NCBI GenBank assembly: GCA_003327435.1
Contig: QOQV01000008.1
Location: forward strand, 62,001-126,000
DNA: 64,000 bases
Direction: 5' to 3'
Source of the DNA: Ignavibacteriota bacterium
Lineage (GTDB): Bacteria; Bacteroidota; Ignavibacteria; UBA10030; BY39
Below, piece by piece: positions 17,000 to 25,194 of this stretch. The notes under the pieces were generated by a model. It searched no databases, was not told the origin of the DNA, and saw only the letters and a list, made by a program, of their open reading frames with translations. The position numbers were made by a program, and so were the translations under genes. How positions within the stretch are numbered: position 1 is the first letter of the stretch; each line of letters begins with the position of its first letter.

Positions 17000-17887
17000 A
17001 TGCATAATAATGAGAATTCATATATAACATCTAGTAAGCGACTTTTTATAACGATCGCGCTTAACTTTCTAGTTACTTTGACTGAAATAGTTGGCGGGAT
17101 AATTTCTGGTAGTTTAGCTTTGATTTCTGATGCAATGCACAATTTTAGCGATGGGGTTGCAGTCATCATCACATATATTGCACTTCGTTTAAGTAAAAAA
17201 CCTAAAACTATTAAATACACATTTGGATTAAAACGTGCTGAAATTATTGCTGCAATCTTAAATGCCAGCACATTGATAATAATCAGTTTCTTTTTGATAA
17301 AAGAAGCTATTGAGCGGTTGTACACACCATCAAAGATAAGTGGAGATTTGATGTTGGTGGTTGCTATTATAGGTTTGCTTGCCAATGTTGTAGGGACTTT
17401 ACTCCTAAAAAAAGATTCAAAAGCTAATATTAATATCAGAGCTGCATACTTCCATTTACTCAGCGATGTGTTTTCAAGTATAGCAGTTATAATCGGCGCA
17501 ATTTTTATAATTTATTATGAAATATACTGGATTGACCCAGTCCTGACAATTTTAATTTCACTTTATATTCTTCGAGAAACATATAAAATTGTAAAAGAAT
17601 CCATCGACATTCTGATGATGTCCAACCCTGAAGAGATAGATTTACATGAGATAAAGGATATAGTTGAAAAAATCCCGGGCGTTAATAATATCCATCATAT
17701 CCATCTCTGGAAATTAAATGATGTTGAAAAACATTTTGAAGCACACATAGAAGTTGAAGATATGATAATAAGCAAAACTACAGAAATACAAAACAAGATT
17801 GAATTAGAACTAAAGAAAAGATACAACATAAATCATTTAACACTTCAATTTGAATGTGGTAAGTGCGAAGAGAAAAAAATTTTATAA
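17000..17887 (+). CDS. Cation diffusion facilitator, zinc-type (CzcD/ZitB-like)
   Basis: The 295-residue protein has six predicted membrane segments and a cytoplasmic C-terminal domain (about 200-295). The transport site is HD-HD type: HNFSD in the second segment and HLLSD in the fifth. In known CDF proteins this arrangement goes with zinc (and cobalt/cadmium), whereas DD-type sites carry Mn or Fe. It exchanges protons for metal and exports the ion from the cytoplasm. The C-terminus ends CGKCEEKK, a possible extra metal ligand set. No good ribosome site precedes the ATG. The gene stands 22 bases before the PLP enzyme gene. Confidence 0.92.
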   Translation: MHNNENSYITSSKRLFITIALNFLVTLTEIVGGIISGSLALISDAMHNFSDGVAVIITYIALRLSKKPKTIKYTFGLKRAEIIAAILNASTLIIISFFLIKEAIERLYTPSKISGDLMLVVAIIGLLANVVGTLLLKKDSKANINIRAAYFHLLSDVFSSIAVIIGAIFIIYYEIYWIDPVLTILISLYILRETYKIVKESIDILMMSNPEEIDLHEIKDIVEKIPGVNNIHHIHLWKLNDVEKHFEAHIEVEDMIISKTTEIQNKIELELKKRYNINHLTLQFECGKCEEKKIL

Positions 17888-17908
17888 CTAATAAGAAAAG
17901 GAAAATTT

Positions 17909-19090
17909 ATGAAAACAGAAAAACTTGGTTTTGAAAGCAAATTAATTCACGGTGGTGAGTTTGAAGATCAATTCGGAAGTGCAACCGTTCCAATATATCA
18001 AACTTCTACATTTAAATTTAAAAATGCTCAACATGGTGCCGATTGCTTTGCTGGTGTTAGCGAAGGATATATCTATACCAGAATTGCAAATCCAACTATA
18101 AGAGCACTTGAAAAGTTGGTTGCTGAACTTGAAAATGGTTACGACGGAATCGCTACCAGTTCTGGAATGGGAGCTATAACAAGTATCTATATGTCGCTTT
18201 TAAGCAACGAAAGCCATCTGATCAGCACCGCTGCTGTTTATGGTCCTGCACGAGTTATCCTTGAGAAAGATCTATCAAGGTTTGGTGTTCAGGCAAGCTT
18301 CGTTAACACTTCTGATTTGAATGCTATCAAATCAGCAATTAGAGAAAATACAAAAATGCTTTATATCGAAACCCCTGCAAATCCAACCATGGAGCTAACA
18401 GATATACGGGCTTGTGCTGAGATAGCAAAGAAAAATAATTTGATTTTGGTTGTGGATAATACATTTGCAACTCCATACCTGCAAAAGCCACTCGATTTAG
18501 GTGCCGATGTTGTCTTACACTCCGTCACAAAATTTCTTAACGGTCATGCCGACATTGTTGGAGGTGTTATCGTTACGCGAGAAAAAGAACTTTATAAAAA
18601 AATCAGACATATGATGGTTTATATGGGATGCAATATGGACCCGCATCAGGCATATATGGTAATTCGTGGACTAAAAACCCTCTCTCTAAGAGTCGAACGT
18701 GCACAATTAAATGCACAAAAAGTTGCCGAATTTTTAATTGCACATCCTAAAGTTGCATGGGTGAAATATCCAGGACTTACAAGCCATCCTCAATATCAGC
18801 TGGCAAAGCAGCAAATGAGCGGTTTTGGTTCAATGATTAGTTTCGGACTTAAAGGTGGACTCGAAGCGGGTAGAAAACTTATGGACAGTGTTCAACTCGC
18901 TCTTCTGGCAGTTTCGCTTGGTGGAGTTGAAACATTAATCCAGCATCCTGCTTCAATGACTCATGCATCGGTTTCTAATGAAGAAAAACTAAAAGCTGGA
19001 ATAACAGATGATTTGGTACGACTTTCAGTTGGAATAGAAAATGTTGAGGATATTATAAACGATTTAAAACAAGCTCTCGAAAAAGTTTAA
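17909..19090 (+). CDS. PLP-dependent trans-sulfuration enzyme (Cys/Met metabolism family)
   Basis: The 393-residue enzyme is fold-type I of the cystathionine gamma-synthase / methionine gamma-lyase family. The PLP lysine is Lys208 in [15 protein letters not shown], with the phosphate-binding SSGMGAI (84-90) and [11 protein letters not shown] (182-192). Family-wide motifs YTRIANPT and the C-terminal [18 protein letters not shown] are present. Overall pattern is closest to methionine gamma-lyase, but the position of that enzyme's active-site Cys (Cys116 in the Pseudomonas enzyme) is Pro113 here (VYGPAR). I cannot decide between gamma-lyase, gamma-synthase and O-acetylhomoserine sulfhydrylase activity. 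AAGGAAAA precedes the ATG. Confidence 0.9.
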   Translation: MKTEKLGFESKLIHGGEFEDQFGSATVPIYQTSTFKFKNAQHGADCFAGVSEGYIYTRIANPTIRALEKLVAELENGYDGIATSSGMGAITSIYMSLLSNESHLISTAAVYGPARVILEKDLSRFGVQASFVNTSDLNAIKSAIRENTKMLYIETPANPTMELTDIRACAEIAKKNNLILVVDNTFATPYLQKPLDLGADVVLHSVTKFLNGHADIVGGVIVTREKELYKKIRHMMVYMGCNMDPHQAYMVIRGLKTLSLRVERAQLNAQKVAEFLIAHPKVAWVKYPGLTSHPQYQLAKQQMSGFGSMISFGLKGGLEAGRKLMDSVQLALLAVSLGGVETLIQHPASMTHASVSNEEKLKAGITDDLVRLSVGIENVEDIINDLKQALEKV

Positions 19091-19097
19091 GGGTTTT

Positions 19098-19679
19098 ATG
19101 GGAGAAAAAACCTTCTCACCAAATAATTGGGAACGCCTTGTTAGCGCAGATAGAGAAAGAATGCTACCTGTAGAATCTTTTATTGAACTATCCAAACCGC
19201 AAGCAAGCGAAATTTGGGCTGACATTGGTTGCGGACCTGGTTACTTTACACTACCAATTGCAGAAAGAGTAAAAAAAATTTATGCTATTGATATAAGCGA
19301 TGAAATGCTACAGGTTTGCAGAAACCGTGCCCTGGAAAAAAAGATAACAAACATTGAGTATGTAAAAATTAAGAATGAAAGGCTTCCATTTTCAAAACAG
19401 TTTTTTGATAAAATACTTTTAGTTAATGTCTATCATGAGTTAGAAGATAGCAAGAAAATAATTAATGAGTTGAAAAGGACAATCAAGTCCAATGGTCGAA
19501 TTTATTTAATCGATTGGAAGTATGAAGAAATGGAATTTGGACCACCACTTGAACACAGAATTCCACCTGATAAAGTTGTCGACGAATTTAAACAGAAAAA
19601 TATTTCATTGATTGAAATATCAGAAATCTATCGCTTTAATTATGTTTTAGTTTTTGGAAGAAGGGATGGAGATGAATGA
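19098..19679 (+). CDS. Class I SAM-dependent methyltransferase
   Basis: The 193-residue protein is a single Rossmann methyltransferase domain: motif I DIGCGPGYFTLPIAE, the acidic strand YAIDISDEML and a motif IV-like LLVNVYHELED. No extra domain indicates a substrate. It begins 7 bases after the PLP enzyme stop, and its own stop overlaps the ADP-ribosylglycohydrolase start. The substrate is unknown. Confidence 0.85.
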   Translation: MGEKTFSPNNWERLVSADRERMLPVESFIELSKPQASEIWADIGCGPGYFTLPIAERVKKIYAIDISDEMLQVCRNRALEKKITNIEYVKIKNERLPFSKQFFDKILLVNVYHELEDSKKIINELKRTIKSNGRIYLIDWKYEEMEFGPPLEHRIPPDKVVDEFKQKNISLIEISEIYRFNYVLVFGRRDGDE

Positions 19680-20610
19680 CCAACTTCTTGGTGGTTTATT
19701 TGGACTTTGTATCGGAGACGCGTTAGGAGTCCCATACGAGTTCACTGAGAGAAATACTTTAAGAAACAATCCCGCAAAGGATATGATTGGTTATGGTACA
19801 CACTTTCAACCTCCAGGTACCTGGTCAGATGATAGCTCGCTTACTTTTTGTCTTGCAGAATCACTTTGTTATGGTTTGAATTATAATGATATCGCTAAAA
19901 AGTTTTGTAGCTGGTTAAACGATGGTTATTGGACACCCCATGGCCAAATATTTGATATCGGGAAAACCACATTAAAAGCTATTAAAAGAATGGAAAGTGG
20001 AGTGGATCCACTTTTTGCTGGAAGTACTGGTGAATTAGATAATGGCAATGGTGCTTTAATGCGAATATTACCCATTGCTTTTTACTTGAAAAACCGTAAT
20101 TTAAATGATCAATTTAAAGTAACGCACAGCGTGTCAGATTTAACACACCGAACGCGACGTTCAGAGATAGCGTGTGGAATGTATATACAATTTGCAATTA
20201 ATTTGTTGAATGGTTATGATCTCCAAAGTTCTTACAATAAAATGAAAAATGTAACTAACCAATATTATTCTAAATCTGAGTATGAAAGAGAATTGTATCA
20301 TTTTGATAGAATTTTAAAATCAGACATTTATAAAATTCCTGAAAATGAAATTTATTCTGATGGATATGTTGTTCATACACTTGAAGCAAGTTTGTGGTGT
20401 GTTTTAAATAATAAATCTTATTCAGATACAGTTCTATCTGCAGTGAATTTAGGAGGAGATACAGATACAACAGCGTCTGTTGCTGGAGGTCTTGCAGGAA
20501 TATATTATGGATTTAAAGCAATTCCAAGTAAATGGATTGATAGAGTGGCAAGAAAAGAAGATATATTAAATTTAGCAGAAAGGTTTTATAAGGGTTTATC
20601 TGTAAAATGA
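19666..20610 (+). CDS. ADP-ribosylglycohydrolase (DraG/ARH family), intact metal site
   Basis: The protein is about 314 residues. Candidate starts are the ATGs at 19666 and 19672, both behind the GGAAGAAGGG stretch; a TTG at 19654 is less likely because family members begin close to the LLGGLFGLCIGDALGVP motif. The magnesium ligands of the family are present: WSDDSS near residue 54 and GGDTDTTAS near residue 265. These enzymes remove ADP-ribose from Arg, Ser or other acceptors, or cleave ADP-ribosyl compounds. No ADP-ribosyltransferase lies in the window. The stop overlaps the next gene by 4 bases. Confidence 0.9.
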   Translation: MEMNDQLLGGLFGLCIGDALGVPYEFTERNTLRNNPAKDMIGYGTHFQPPGTWSDDSSLTFCLAESLCYGLNYNDIAKKFCSWLNDGYWTPHGQIFDIGKTTLKAIKRMESGVDPLFAGSTGELDNGNGALMRILPIAFYLKNRNLNDQFKVTHSVSDLTHRTRRSEIACGMYIQFAINLLNGYDLQSSYNKMKNVTNQYYSKSEYERELYHFDRILKSDIYKIPENEIYSDGYVVHTLEASLWCVLNNKSYSDTVLSAVNLGGDTDTTASVAGGLAGIYYGFKAIPSKWIDRVARKEDILNLAERFYKGLSVK

Positions 20611-21410
20611 ATAACAAAAAAATATCAGAGAGCATTAAGGGATTATTTTTAGGACTGGGGGCAGGCGATTTGATTGGTGGACCAACAGCAATGAATATTA
20701 TCTTTGCCGAAAGCTTGCTAGCTTTAAAATATTTTGATTTCCAAGATTTAAAAAATAGATACATTGACTGGTTTATAAAAGATGGCTTTGATACTGGTTT
20801 TGTTACAGGAAAAGTATTAGAATTGTTATCTCAAGGTGCTGATGTCCAGGTTGCAGTTGAGCTGGTGCATAATAATCACTCGTATATGACAGGAGGATGT
20901 AATCCTGTACATCGGGCTTTTCCACTTGCAGCAGCTTCGTTTATCTCAGATGAAGCGATTGTAAAATGTGCAATTGCTCAGGCATCTCTTACGCATTACT
21001 CAAAAATTGCAGGCGATGTGGCGGCAGCAACTCTGGTTCTAGTAAGACAATTGATAAAAGGACAAAGTTGGGAGGAGGCAAAGCAAATTGCTGCTGAAAA
21101 TAGGATGGAAGAAACAAAATATGCATTATTGGATGTTGCGAAGAATAAAATAAGTTCATCTGGTTATGCACCCGATGTATTAAGAACTGCAATTTACTTT
21201 TTAGATCAATTTGAAAATTTTCAAGTTGCGCTTGAAAATTCAATAAAATTTGCCGGTGGTTCTAATTACTCTCCAATTTTAGTTGGAGCTATCGGAGGTG
21301 CCAGGTGGGGAGAAAAAGAAATTCCAGAAACATTATGGGAGAGGAATAAAAATCATTTAAAATTGATAGAAATTGCCGAAAAAATGCTCTTGAGCTGGCA
21401 GAAGATTTAA
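20607..21410 (+). CDS. ADP-ribosylglycohydrolase-like protein lacking metal ligands (probable pseudoenzyme)
   Basis: The 267-residue protein follows the previous gene with an ATGA overlap and shares its all-alpha layout: N-terminal IKGLFLGLGAGDLIGGP matches the paralog's LLGGLFGLCIGDALGVP, and the C-terminal AGGSNYSPILVGAIGGARWG matches GGDTDTTASVAGGLAGIYYG. The DraG-family ligands are missing: the first DD pair (WSDDSS in the paralog) has no counterpart, the region being shortened to GPTAMNIIFAESL, and GGDxDT is replaced by GGSNYS. I infer loss of hydrolase activity. It could be a partner or regulatory subunit of its neighbour, or act on another ligand. Confidence 0.8.
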   Translation: MNNKKISESIKGLFLGLGAGDLIGGPTAMNIIFAESLLALKYFDFQDLKNRYIDWFIKDGFDTGFVTGKVLELLSQGADVQVAVELVHNNHSYMTGGCNPVHRAFPLAAASFISDEAIVKCAIAQASLTHYSKIAGDVAAATLVLVRQLIKGQSWEEAKQIAAENRMEETKYALLDVAKNKISSSGYAPDVLRTAIYFLDQFENFQVALENSIKFAGGSNYSPILVGAIGGARWGEKEIPETLWERNKNHLKLIEIAEKMLLSWQKI

Positions 21411-21439
21411 AATCAAAATTTTAATTCCCACTTGATTAT

Positions 21440-21468
21440 TTGACTTTTACAAAATATTCTTTTATATT
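21440..21468 (+). promoter_or_regulatory. Sigma-70-type promoter of the DUF134 cluster
   Basis: TTGACT (21440-21445), a 17-base spacer and TATATT (21463-21468) make a near-consensus promoter. Transcription should begin near 21475, inside the palindrome at 21470-21491. The same hexamers with the same spacing recur ahead of the gene at 23045. Confidence 0.65.
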
Positions 21469-21469
21469 A

Positions 21470-21491
21470 ATTATGAGCATATGCTCATAAT
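21470..21491. promoter_or_regulatory. Perfect 22-bp palindromic operator
   Basis: ATTATGAGCAT (21470-21480) is followed directly by its reverse complement ATGCTCATAAT (21481-21491). It covers the predicted transcription start of the promoter at 21440-21468, where a bound repressor would block initiation. The first gene downstream encodes a helix-turn-helix protein, so autoregulation is the simplest model. Confidence 0.7.
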
Positions 21492-21517
21492 ATAGAAAAT
21501 AAATATAAGGTTAATAA

Positions 21518-21916
21518 TTGGCAAGACCACACAAATGTAGAAAAGTTGAACTTATTCCGGGGATTACATATTTCAAACCCCGCGGAATTCCAATGGATAT
21601 GTTGGAAGAAGTTAAATTATCTGTAGATGAATTTGAATCGCTTCGGCTGGCAGATTATAATGCCTTCTCCCATGAAGAATCTGCAGAGAGAATGAATATA
21701 TCGCGCGCTACATTCGGACGCATTGTTGAAAAAGCTCGTTATAAAATTGTTGATGCATTGTTAAACGGAAAAGCCATCATCATTGAAGGTGGTAATTATA
21801 AACCTTCTGACACTTTCGAATACAGATGTAGGCGTTGTCATAGAAAATGGCAATTTACTGTTGAGAGAAGAAAAAATGCGAATTGTCCACATTGTGAAAA
21901 AGAAAATATTACTTAA
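21518..21916 (+). CDS. DUF134 (UPF0251) helix-turn-helix protein
   Basis: The 132-residue protein starts at a TTG, fixed by the family's conserved opening MARPHKCRKVE; AAGG lies 7 bases upstream. A helix-turn-helix resembling sigma-factor region 4 spans about 35-85 (SHEESAERMNISRATFGRIVEKA). The C-terminal part is a four-cysteine zinc-ribbon-like element (CRRC...CPHC, about 104-127). DUF134 proteins are putative DNA-binding regulators commonly found beside NifX/NifB-type iron-molybdenum cofactor proteins, as here. It probably binds the palindrome at its own promoter, but that is untested. Confidence 0.9.
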   Translation: MARPHKCRKVELIPGITYFKPRGIPMDMLEEVKLSVDEFESLRLADYNAFSHEESAERMNISRATFGRIVEKARYKIVDALLNGKAIIIEGGNYKPSDTFEYRCRRCHRKWQFTVERRKNANCPHCEKENIT

Positions 21917-21986
21917 ATAAAATGATGTTTGGTTACAATAAATTTCTATTTATAATCTTAAATGAAATTATTCAAGGAGATAAAAA

Positions 21987-22214
21987 ATGCCTAATTTAAA
22001 TCAGACAGGACCATTTGGTCGGGGACCTCTAACAGGAAGACGTAGAGGTCGATGTGTAAACACTACCACAACGCAAACTACTCAATCAGAATTAAAACCA
22101 GATGAAACAAAAGGAACTCTATATAGAGTAGGACGTGGAGGAAGACCATATGGTGGCGGTAAAGGTTACTGCCATGGTGGTCCAAACCACAAAGAAAAAG
22201 ATGTGAAACAATAA
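21987..22214 (+). CDS. DUF5320-like small Gly/Arg-rich protein
   Basis: The 75-residue protein has AAGGAG seven bases ahead of the ATG. It opens with MPNLNQTGPFGRGPLTGRRR, the signature of DUF5320 proteins (M-P-x-x-x-x-T-G-P-x-G-x-G-P-x-T-G-R). Such proteins accompany DUF134 and NifX-like genes in many anaerobes. Two cysteines (RGRC and KGYCHGG) and neighbouring His could bind metal. The function of the family is not established. Confidence 0.85.
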   Translation: MPNLNQTGPFGRGPLTGRRRGRCVNTTTTQTTQSELKPDETKGTLYRVGRGGRPYGGGKGYCHGGPNHKEKDVKQ

Positions 22215-22302
22215 TTGACTTAAAAAAATTTGGGCGATAGGATAATTCCGATTTGCCCAAAAATCTATTAATTTAACAAGCAAAAATATGAAAGGATATA
22301 TT

Positions 22303-22716
22303 ATGGAAACAAAAAATATTAAAGTGGCTTTTGTTACAGACGATGGTAACACAATTAGCCAACATTTTGGTCGTGCAAGGTTTTATGAAGTTGTGACTAT
22401 TGAAGATGGCAAGATAACACATCGTGAACGTAGAGAGAAGGCTGGTCATCATACTTTCCATGGACAAGAAGAGCATGGGGAACATCATGGTCCCGGACAT
22501 GGTTTTGATGAGCATTCACAGGGTAAACATCGTATGATGGCTGATATTATCACAGATTGCCAGATGTTGGTTGCTCGTGGGATGGGTAACGGTGCATATC
22601 AGCACATGCTAAATGCGAATATTAAACCGATTATCACAAATATTCCGAAGATTGATGATGCTATTCAAGAAATAATTAAAGGTACGATAGTTAATTTTAC
22701 TGAGAAACTACACTGA
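22303..22716 (+). CDS. NifX/NifB-type dinitrogenase iron-molybdenum cofactor-binding protein with His-rich insert
   Basis: I choose the ATG at 22303 because AAAGGA lies at the right distance; an ATG at 22288 lacks a site. The 137-residue protein has the family's fold: VAFVTDDGNTISQHFGRARFYEVVTIEDGKI at the start (given here as the strand and the SQHFGRA loop) and ADIITDCQMLVARGMGNGAYQHM later. Members bind iron-sulfur or iron-molybdenum clusters. An insert near residues 45-75 holds nine histidines, much richer than in typical relatives, suggesting an added metal-binding loop. No nitrogenase genes are present, so the role is probably metal or cluster handling. Confidence 0.88.
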   Translation: METKNIKVAFVTDDGNTISQHFGRARFYEVVTIEDGKITHRERREKAGHHTFHGQEEHGEHHGPGHGFDEHSQGKHRMMADIITDCQMLVARGMGNGAYQHMLNANIKPIITNIPKIDDAIQEIIKGTIVNFTEKLH

Positions 22717-23044
22717 ACATTTTCAATCTTTTAAATTTAAAATAGAACAATCTCCCTTTTATTCTCTAACTTAACTGTTAAATTTTGTCTGGACTTTTAC
22801 AGAGTCAACTCCTGGAAGTGTATTAGTTATCGATTACTAATTTAGCTGTAACATATTGAGGAATAAGAAGATAAAGTGATTTTAAATTGCGCGTAAATTA
22901 TATTTAAGTATGAGAATAAAAAAAGTGAATTCGAAAATCCCCCTGGACTTGACTTTTAAAATCTTATATATTATATTTACAAAGAATCGGTATTTCTCCC
23001 CCCGATGCCCACATCCAATAACCATTTAACCTAAGGAGGTTAAT
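22717..23044. other. Intergenic region, 328 bases
   Basis: It holds a promoter for the T9SS cargo gene (22949-22977) and its untranslated leader, which includes a C-rich stretch (CTCCCCCCGATGCCC) ahead of the Shine-Dalgarno TAAGGAGGT. I see no gene, tRNA or terminator-like hairpin in the first 230 bases. Confidence 0.6.
22949..22977 (+). promoter_or_regulatory. Sigma-70-type promoter of the T9SS cargo gene
   Basis: TTGACT (22949-22954), a 17-base spacer and TATATT (22972-22977). Transcription should start near 22984, giving a leader of about 60 bases that ends in the strong ribosome site TAAGGAGG. Confidence 0.6.
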
Positions 23045-25021
23045 ATGAGTAAATTTAACATTAACTTAATTATTTTATTCTTTTTAGTTTCGTCTGTTGT
23101 TTTTGCACAAACCGTTCCATTACCACCTGAAAATCTAAATGTAACTGCTACAGTGGAAGGTTATGCAAAACTTATGTGGGATTATCCAAATATAATGGGG
23201 ATCAAGTTTAAGATTTACAAATCGGTTGATGATTCCCCATTCGCTCCATTACCAGCTGTTGTGCAGATGAAGAATTTCATGGATATGAATGTACCAGCTG
23301 GTCACGTCTATCGGTATTATGTTACAGCTTTCAATTCTTTTGGAGAAAGTCAGCCGAGTAACGATGTAACCTTTATTCCAGGTCAGACACCTCCACCACC
23401 AATGTTTCGAAAAGGTTTTATTCAAGGAAACATTGTGGATGATAGCACCGGCTTACCTATCAAAGGAGTACGTGTCAGATTCTATACACCTGATGGGTTA
23501 CTTTATTTTCGTGAAGCATGTACAGATACATTCGGTAACTATTTCGCTCCGCTTGACTCAGGCACATATTTAATTTATGCTACAAAGTGGTGCTATGTTC
23601 CCGAATGGTACGATGATGTTTTAACTCGTGAAGAAGCAACTCCAGTAACAATTGTTCCGAATGATACCACTACTGCAAATTTTGATCTAAGGCATACACT
23701 TTATCCTACTACTCCAGTACTGGTAAGTGTTAGCGGTACTGTGATTGATAGTGTAACCGGTCTGCCTATAAAAGATGCACTTGTTGTATTTCTCAGGACT
23801 AACAGGCAAATGAATATGATGATGTATCAAAATGGTACATTAATGGGTAGTAGAGATGAGATGTTTTTTGTACCACCATTTGGAACACTCATTGGAGTCG
23901 TAGGTAAAGCTAAAACTGATAATGATGGTAACTATACTGTGCTTCTGCAGAAAAACATTACCTACATTGCGGTTGCTGTAAAGATTGGTTATATACCGGA
24001 GTTTTATAATAATAAAAGCTCACCACTTGACGCTGATAGATTATTTATCGTTTCCGATACTTCTGGGATTAATTTTGATTTAATTCAAAATCCAAATGTA
24101 CAGAACAGTTTGAGTGGTATTGTAAAAGATGTAGATGGAATAGGTGTGTTATCGAGAGTGGTTCTATTTCAGAAAACTCCAAAAGGAATTCATCCGGTGC
24201 GCTTTACTGTAACTGATACAACAGGTAATTACTATTTCAATTATCTCTACTCAGGTTATTATTATGCAAAAGCAATTCCGTTTACACTTTATGCACCGGC
24301 ATGGTATGATGCCAATCCAGATAGTTGTGGTGTCTTCTGCTGGGTAAATGCCGATAGTTTTCTTGTGCAGGGCGCAACGGAAAATATTAATATTTGTGTG
24401 GTTCCATATCAACCTGCAGGTTTTGCTTCTATAAGCGGAACTGTTTCAGCAACCAGCAAAGTAGCAGGTGTCCAATCAGCAACAGTTTATGTTGTAGATG
24501 TAGTAAGTAAGAAAATTGCTGGATATGATATAACTGAAGAAGATGGCTCATTTTCAATAAATTATTTGGCACCAGGGACTTATCAGATAATTGCAGATAA
24601 GGAAGGTTATACAATAGATAGTAAAACTTATGAGCTTAACGCAACCAACAACTATAAAGTTACTGATGCTGAATTGCTAATTTCTGGAACCGCACTGGGT
24701 ATTGGTGAAGAGAAAGAAATTCCTGCTCGATATTATTTATCTCAAAATTATCCCAATCCATTTAATCCAACAACGGAAATTAAATTTGGCATACCAGCAT
24801 TAAGCAAAGTAACTTTGAGTATTTATAACTTGCTTGGACAACGGGTTAATGTACTGTTAAGTACCGAACTTTCTGGAGGTAATTATTCAGTTAGTTGGGA
24901 TGGAACTGATACCTATGGAAGAGCACTGAGTAGTGGATTATATTTTTACAAACTCGATGCCAGTTCAATTAATGACAATGGAAAATTTACAAGTGTAAGG
25001 AAAATGCTACTTGTGAGATAG
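23045..25021 (+). CDS. T9SS-secreted multidomain protein (FnIII, carboxypeptidase-regulatory-like repeats, type A sorting domain)
   Basis: The 658-residue protein has a signal peptide (about 1-22, ending VVFA-Q) and a fibronectin type III domain (about 28-115). At least three and probably four carboxypeptidase-regulatory-like Ig domains follow, recognisable by ISGTVxD...TGLPIKGVRV, DxxGNYxxxLxxGTY repeats. The final 90 residues are a T9SS type A sorting domain, opening YYLSQNYPNPFNPTTEI and ending SGLYFYKLDA...VRKMLLVR. The protein should cross the outer membrane by the type IX system, whose SprA subunit is encoded at 54918-61859, and be anchored or released. No catalytic domain is seen; a surface adhesive or structural role is likely. 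Confidence 0.93.
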   Translation: MSKFNINLIILFFLVSSVVFAQTVPLPPENLNVTATVEGYAKLMWDYPNIMGIKFKIYKSVDDSPFAPLPAVVQMKNFMDMNVPAGHVYRYYVTAFNSFGESQPSNDVTFIPGQTPPPPMFRKGFIQGNIVDDSTGLPIKGVRVRFYTPDGLLYFREACTDTFGNYFAPLDSGTYLIYATKWCYVPEWYDDVLTREEATPVTIVPNDTTTANFDLRHTLYPTTPVLVSVSGTVIDSVTGLPIKDALVVFLRTNRQMNMMMYQNGTLMGSRDEMFFVPPFGTLIGVVGKAKTDNDGNYTVLLQKNITYIAVAVKIGYIPEFYNNKSSPLDADRLFIVSDTSGINFDLIQNPNVQNSLSGIVKDVDGIGVLSRVVLFQKTPKGIHPVRFTVTDTTGNYYFNYLYSGYYYAKAIPFTLYAPAWYDANPDSCGVFCWVNADSFLVQGATENINICVVPYQPAGFASISGTVSATSKVAGVQSATVYVVDVVSKKIAGYDITEEDGSFSINYLAPGTYQIIADKEGYTIDSKTYELNATNNYKVTDAELLISGTALGIGEEKEIPARYYLSQNYPNPFNPTTEIKFGIPALSKVTLSIYNLLGQRVNVLLSTELSGGNYSVSWDGTDTYGRALSSGLYFYKLDASSINDNGKFTSVRKMLLVR

Positions 25022-25057
25022 TATCTGTTGATTGAATCCCAGCGACGGATACTTAAT

Positions 25058-25091
25058 AAAAGCCGACACAATGATTATGTGTCGGCTTTTT
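25058..25091 (+). terminator. Rho-independent terminator
   Basis: AAAAGCCGACACA (25058-25070), a 7-base loop, and TGTGTCGGCTTTT followed by more T. The perfect 13-bp stem with a U-run ends transcription of the T9SS cargo gene 37 bases after its stop. Confidence 0.93.
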
Positions 25092-25139
25092 AATTTTAAT
25101 ATTTCTATAAAGCTCTCTATTGAAAAACAGGTTTATAAT

Positions 25140-25168
25140 TTGAAGTCAAATCAAACTCTTTGTATTAA
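25140..25168 (+). promoter_or_regulatory. Possible promoter of the heterocycle-catabolism operon
   Basis: TTGAAG (25140-25145), 17 bases, TATTAA (25163-25168). It matches the local promoter pattern only partly. The predicted start leaves a leader of about 20 bases with no clear Shine-Dalgarno before the ATG at 25195. Confidence 0.35.
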
Positions 25169-25194
25169 TTCTTTGAGTTGTTTATATTTAGTTT

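Noticed and set aside
16890-17000. NiCo or other metal riboswitch ahead of the CDF exporter
   Set aside because: The conserved core bases of the NiCo (czcD) riboswitch are not present; only simple inverted repeats are seen.
20607-21410. Second ADP-ribosylglycohydrolase as a decaying pseudogene
   Set aside because: The frame is intact, coupled to its neighbour by an ATGA overlap, and the fold pattern is kept; only the metal ligands are lost.
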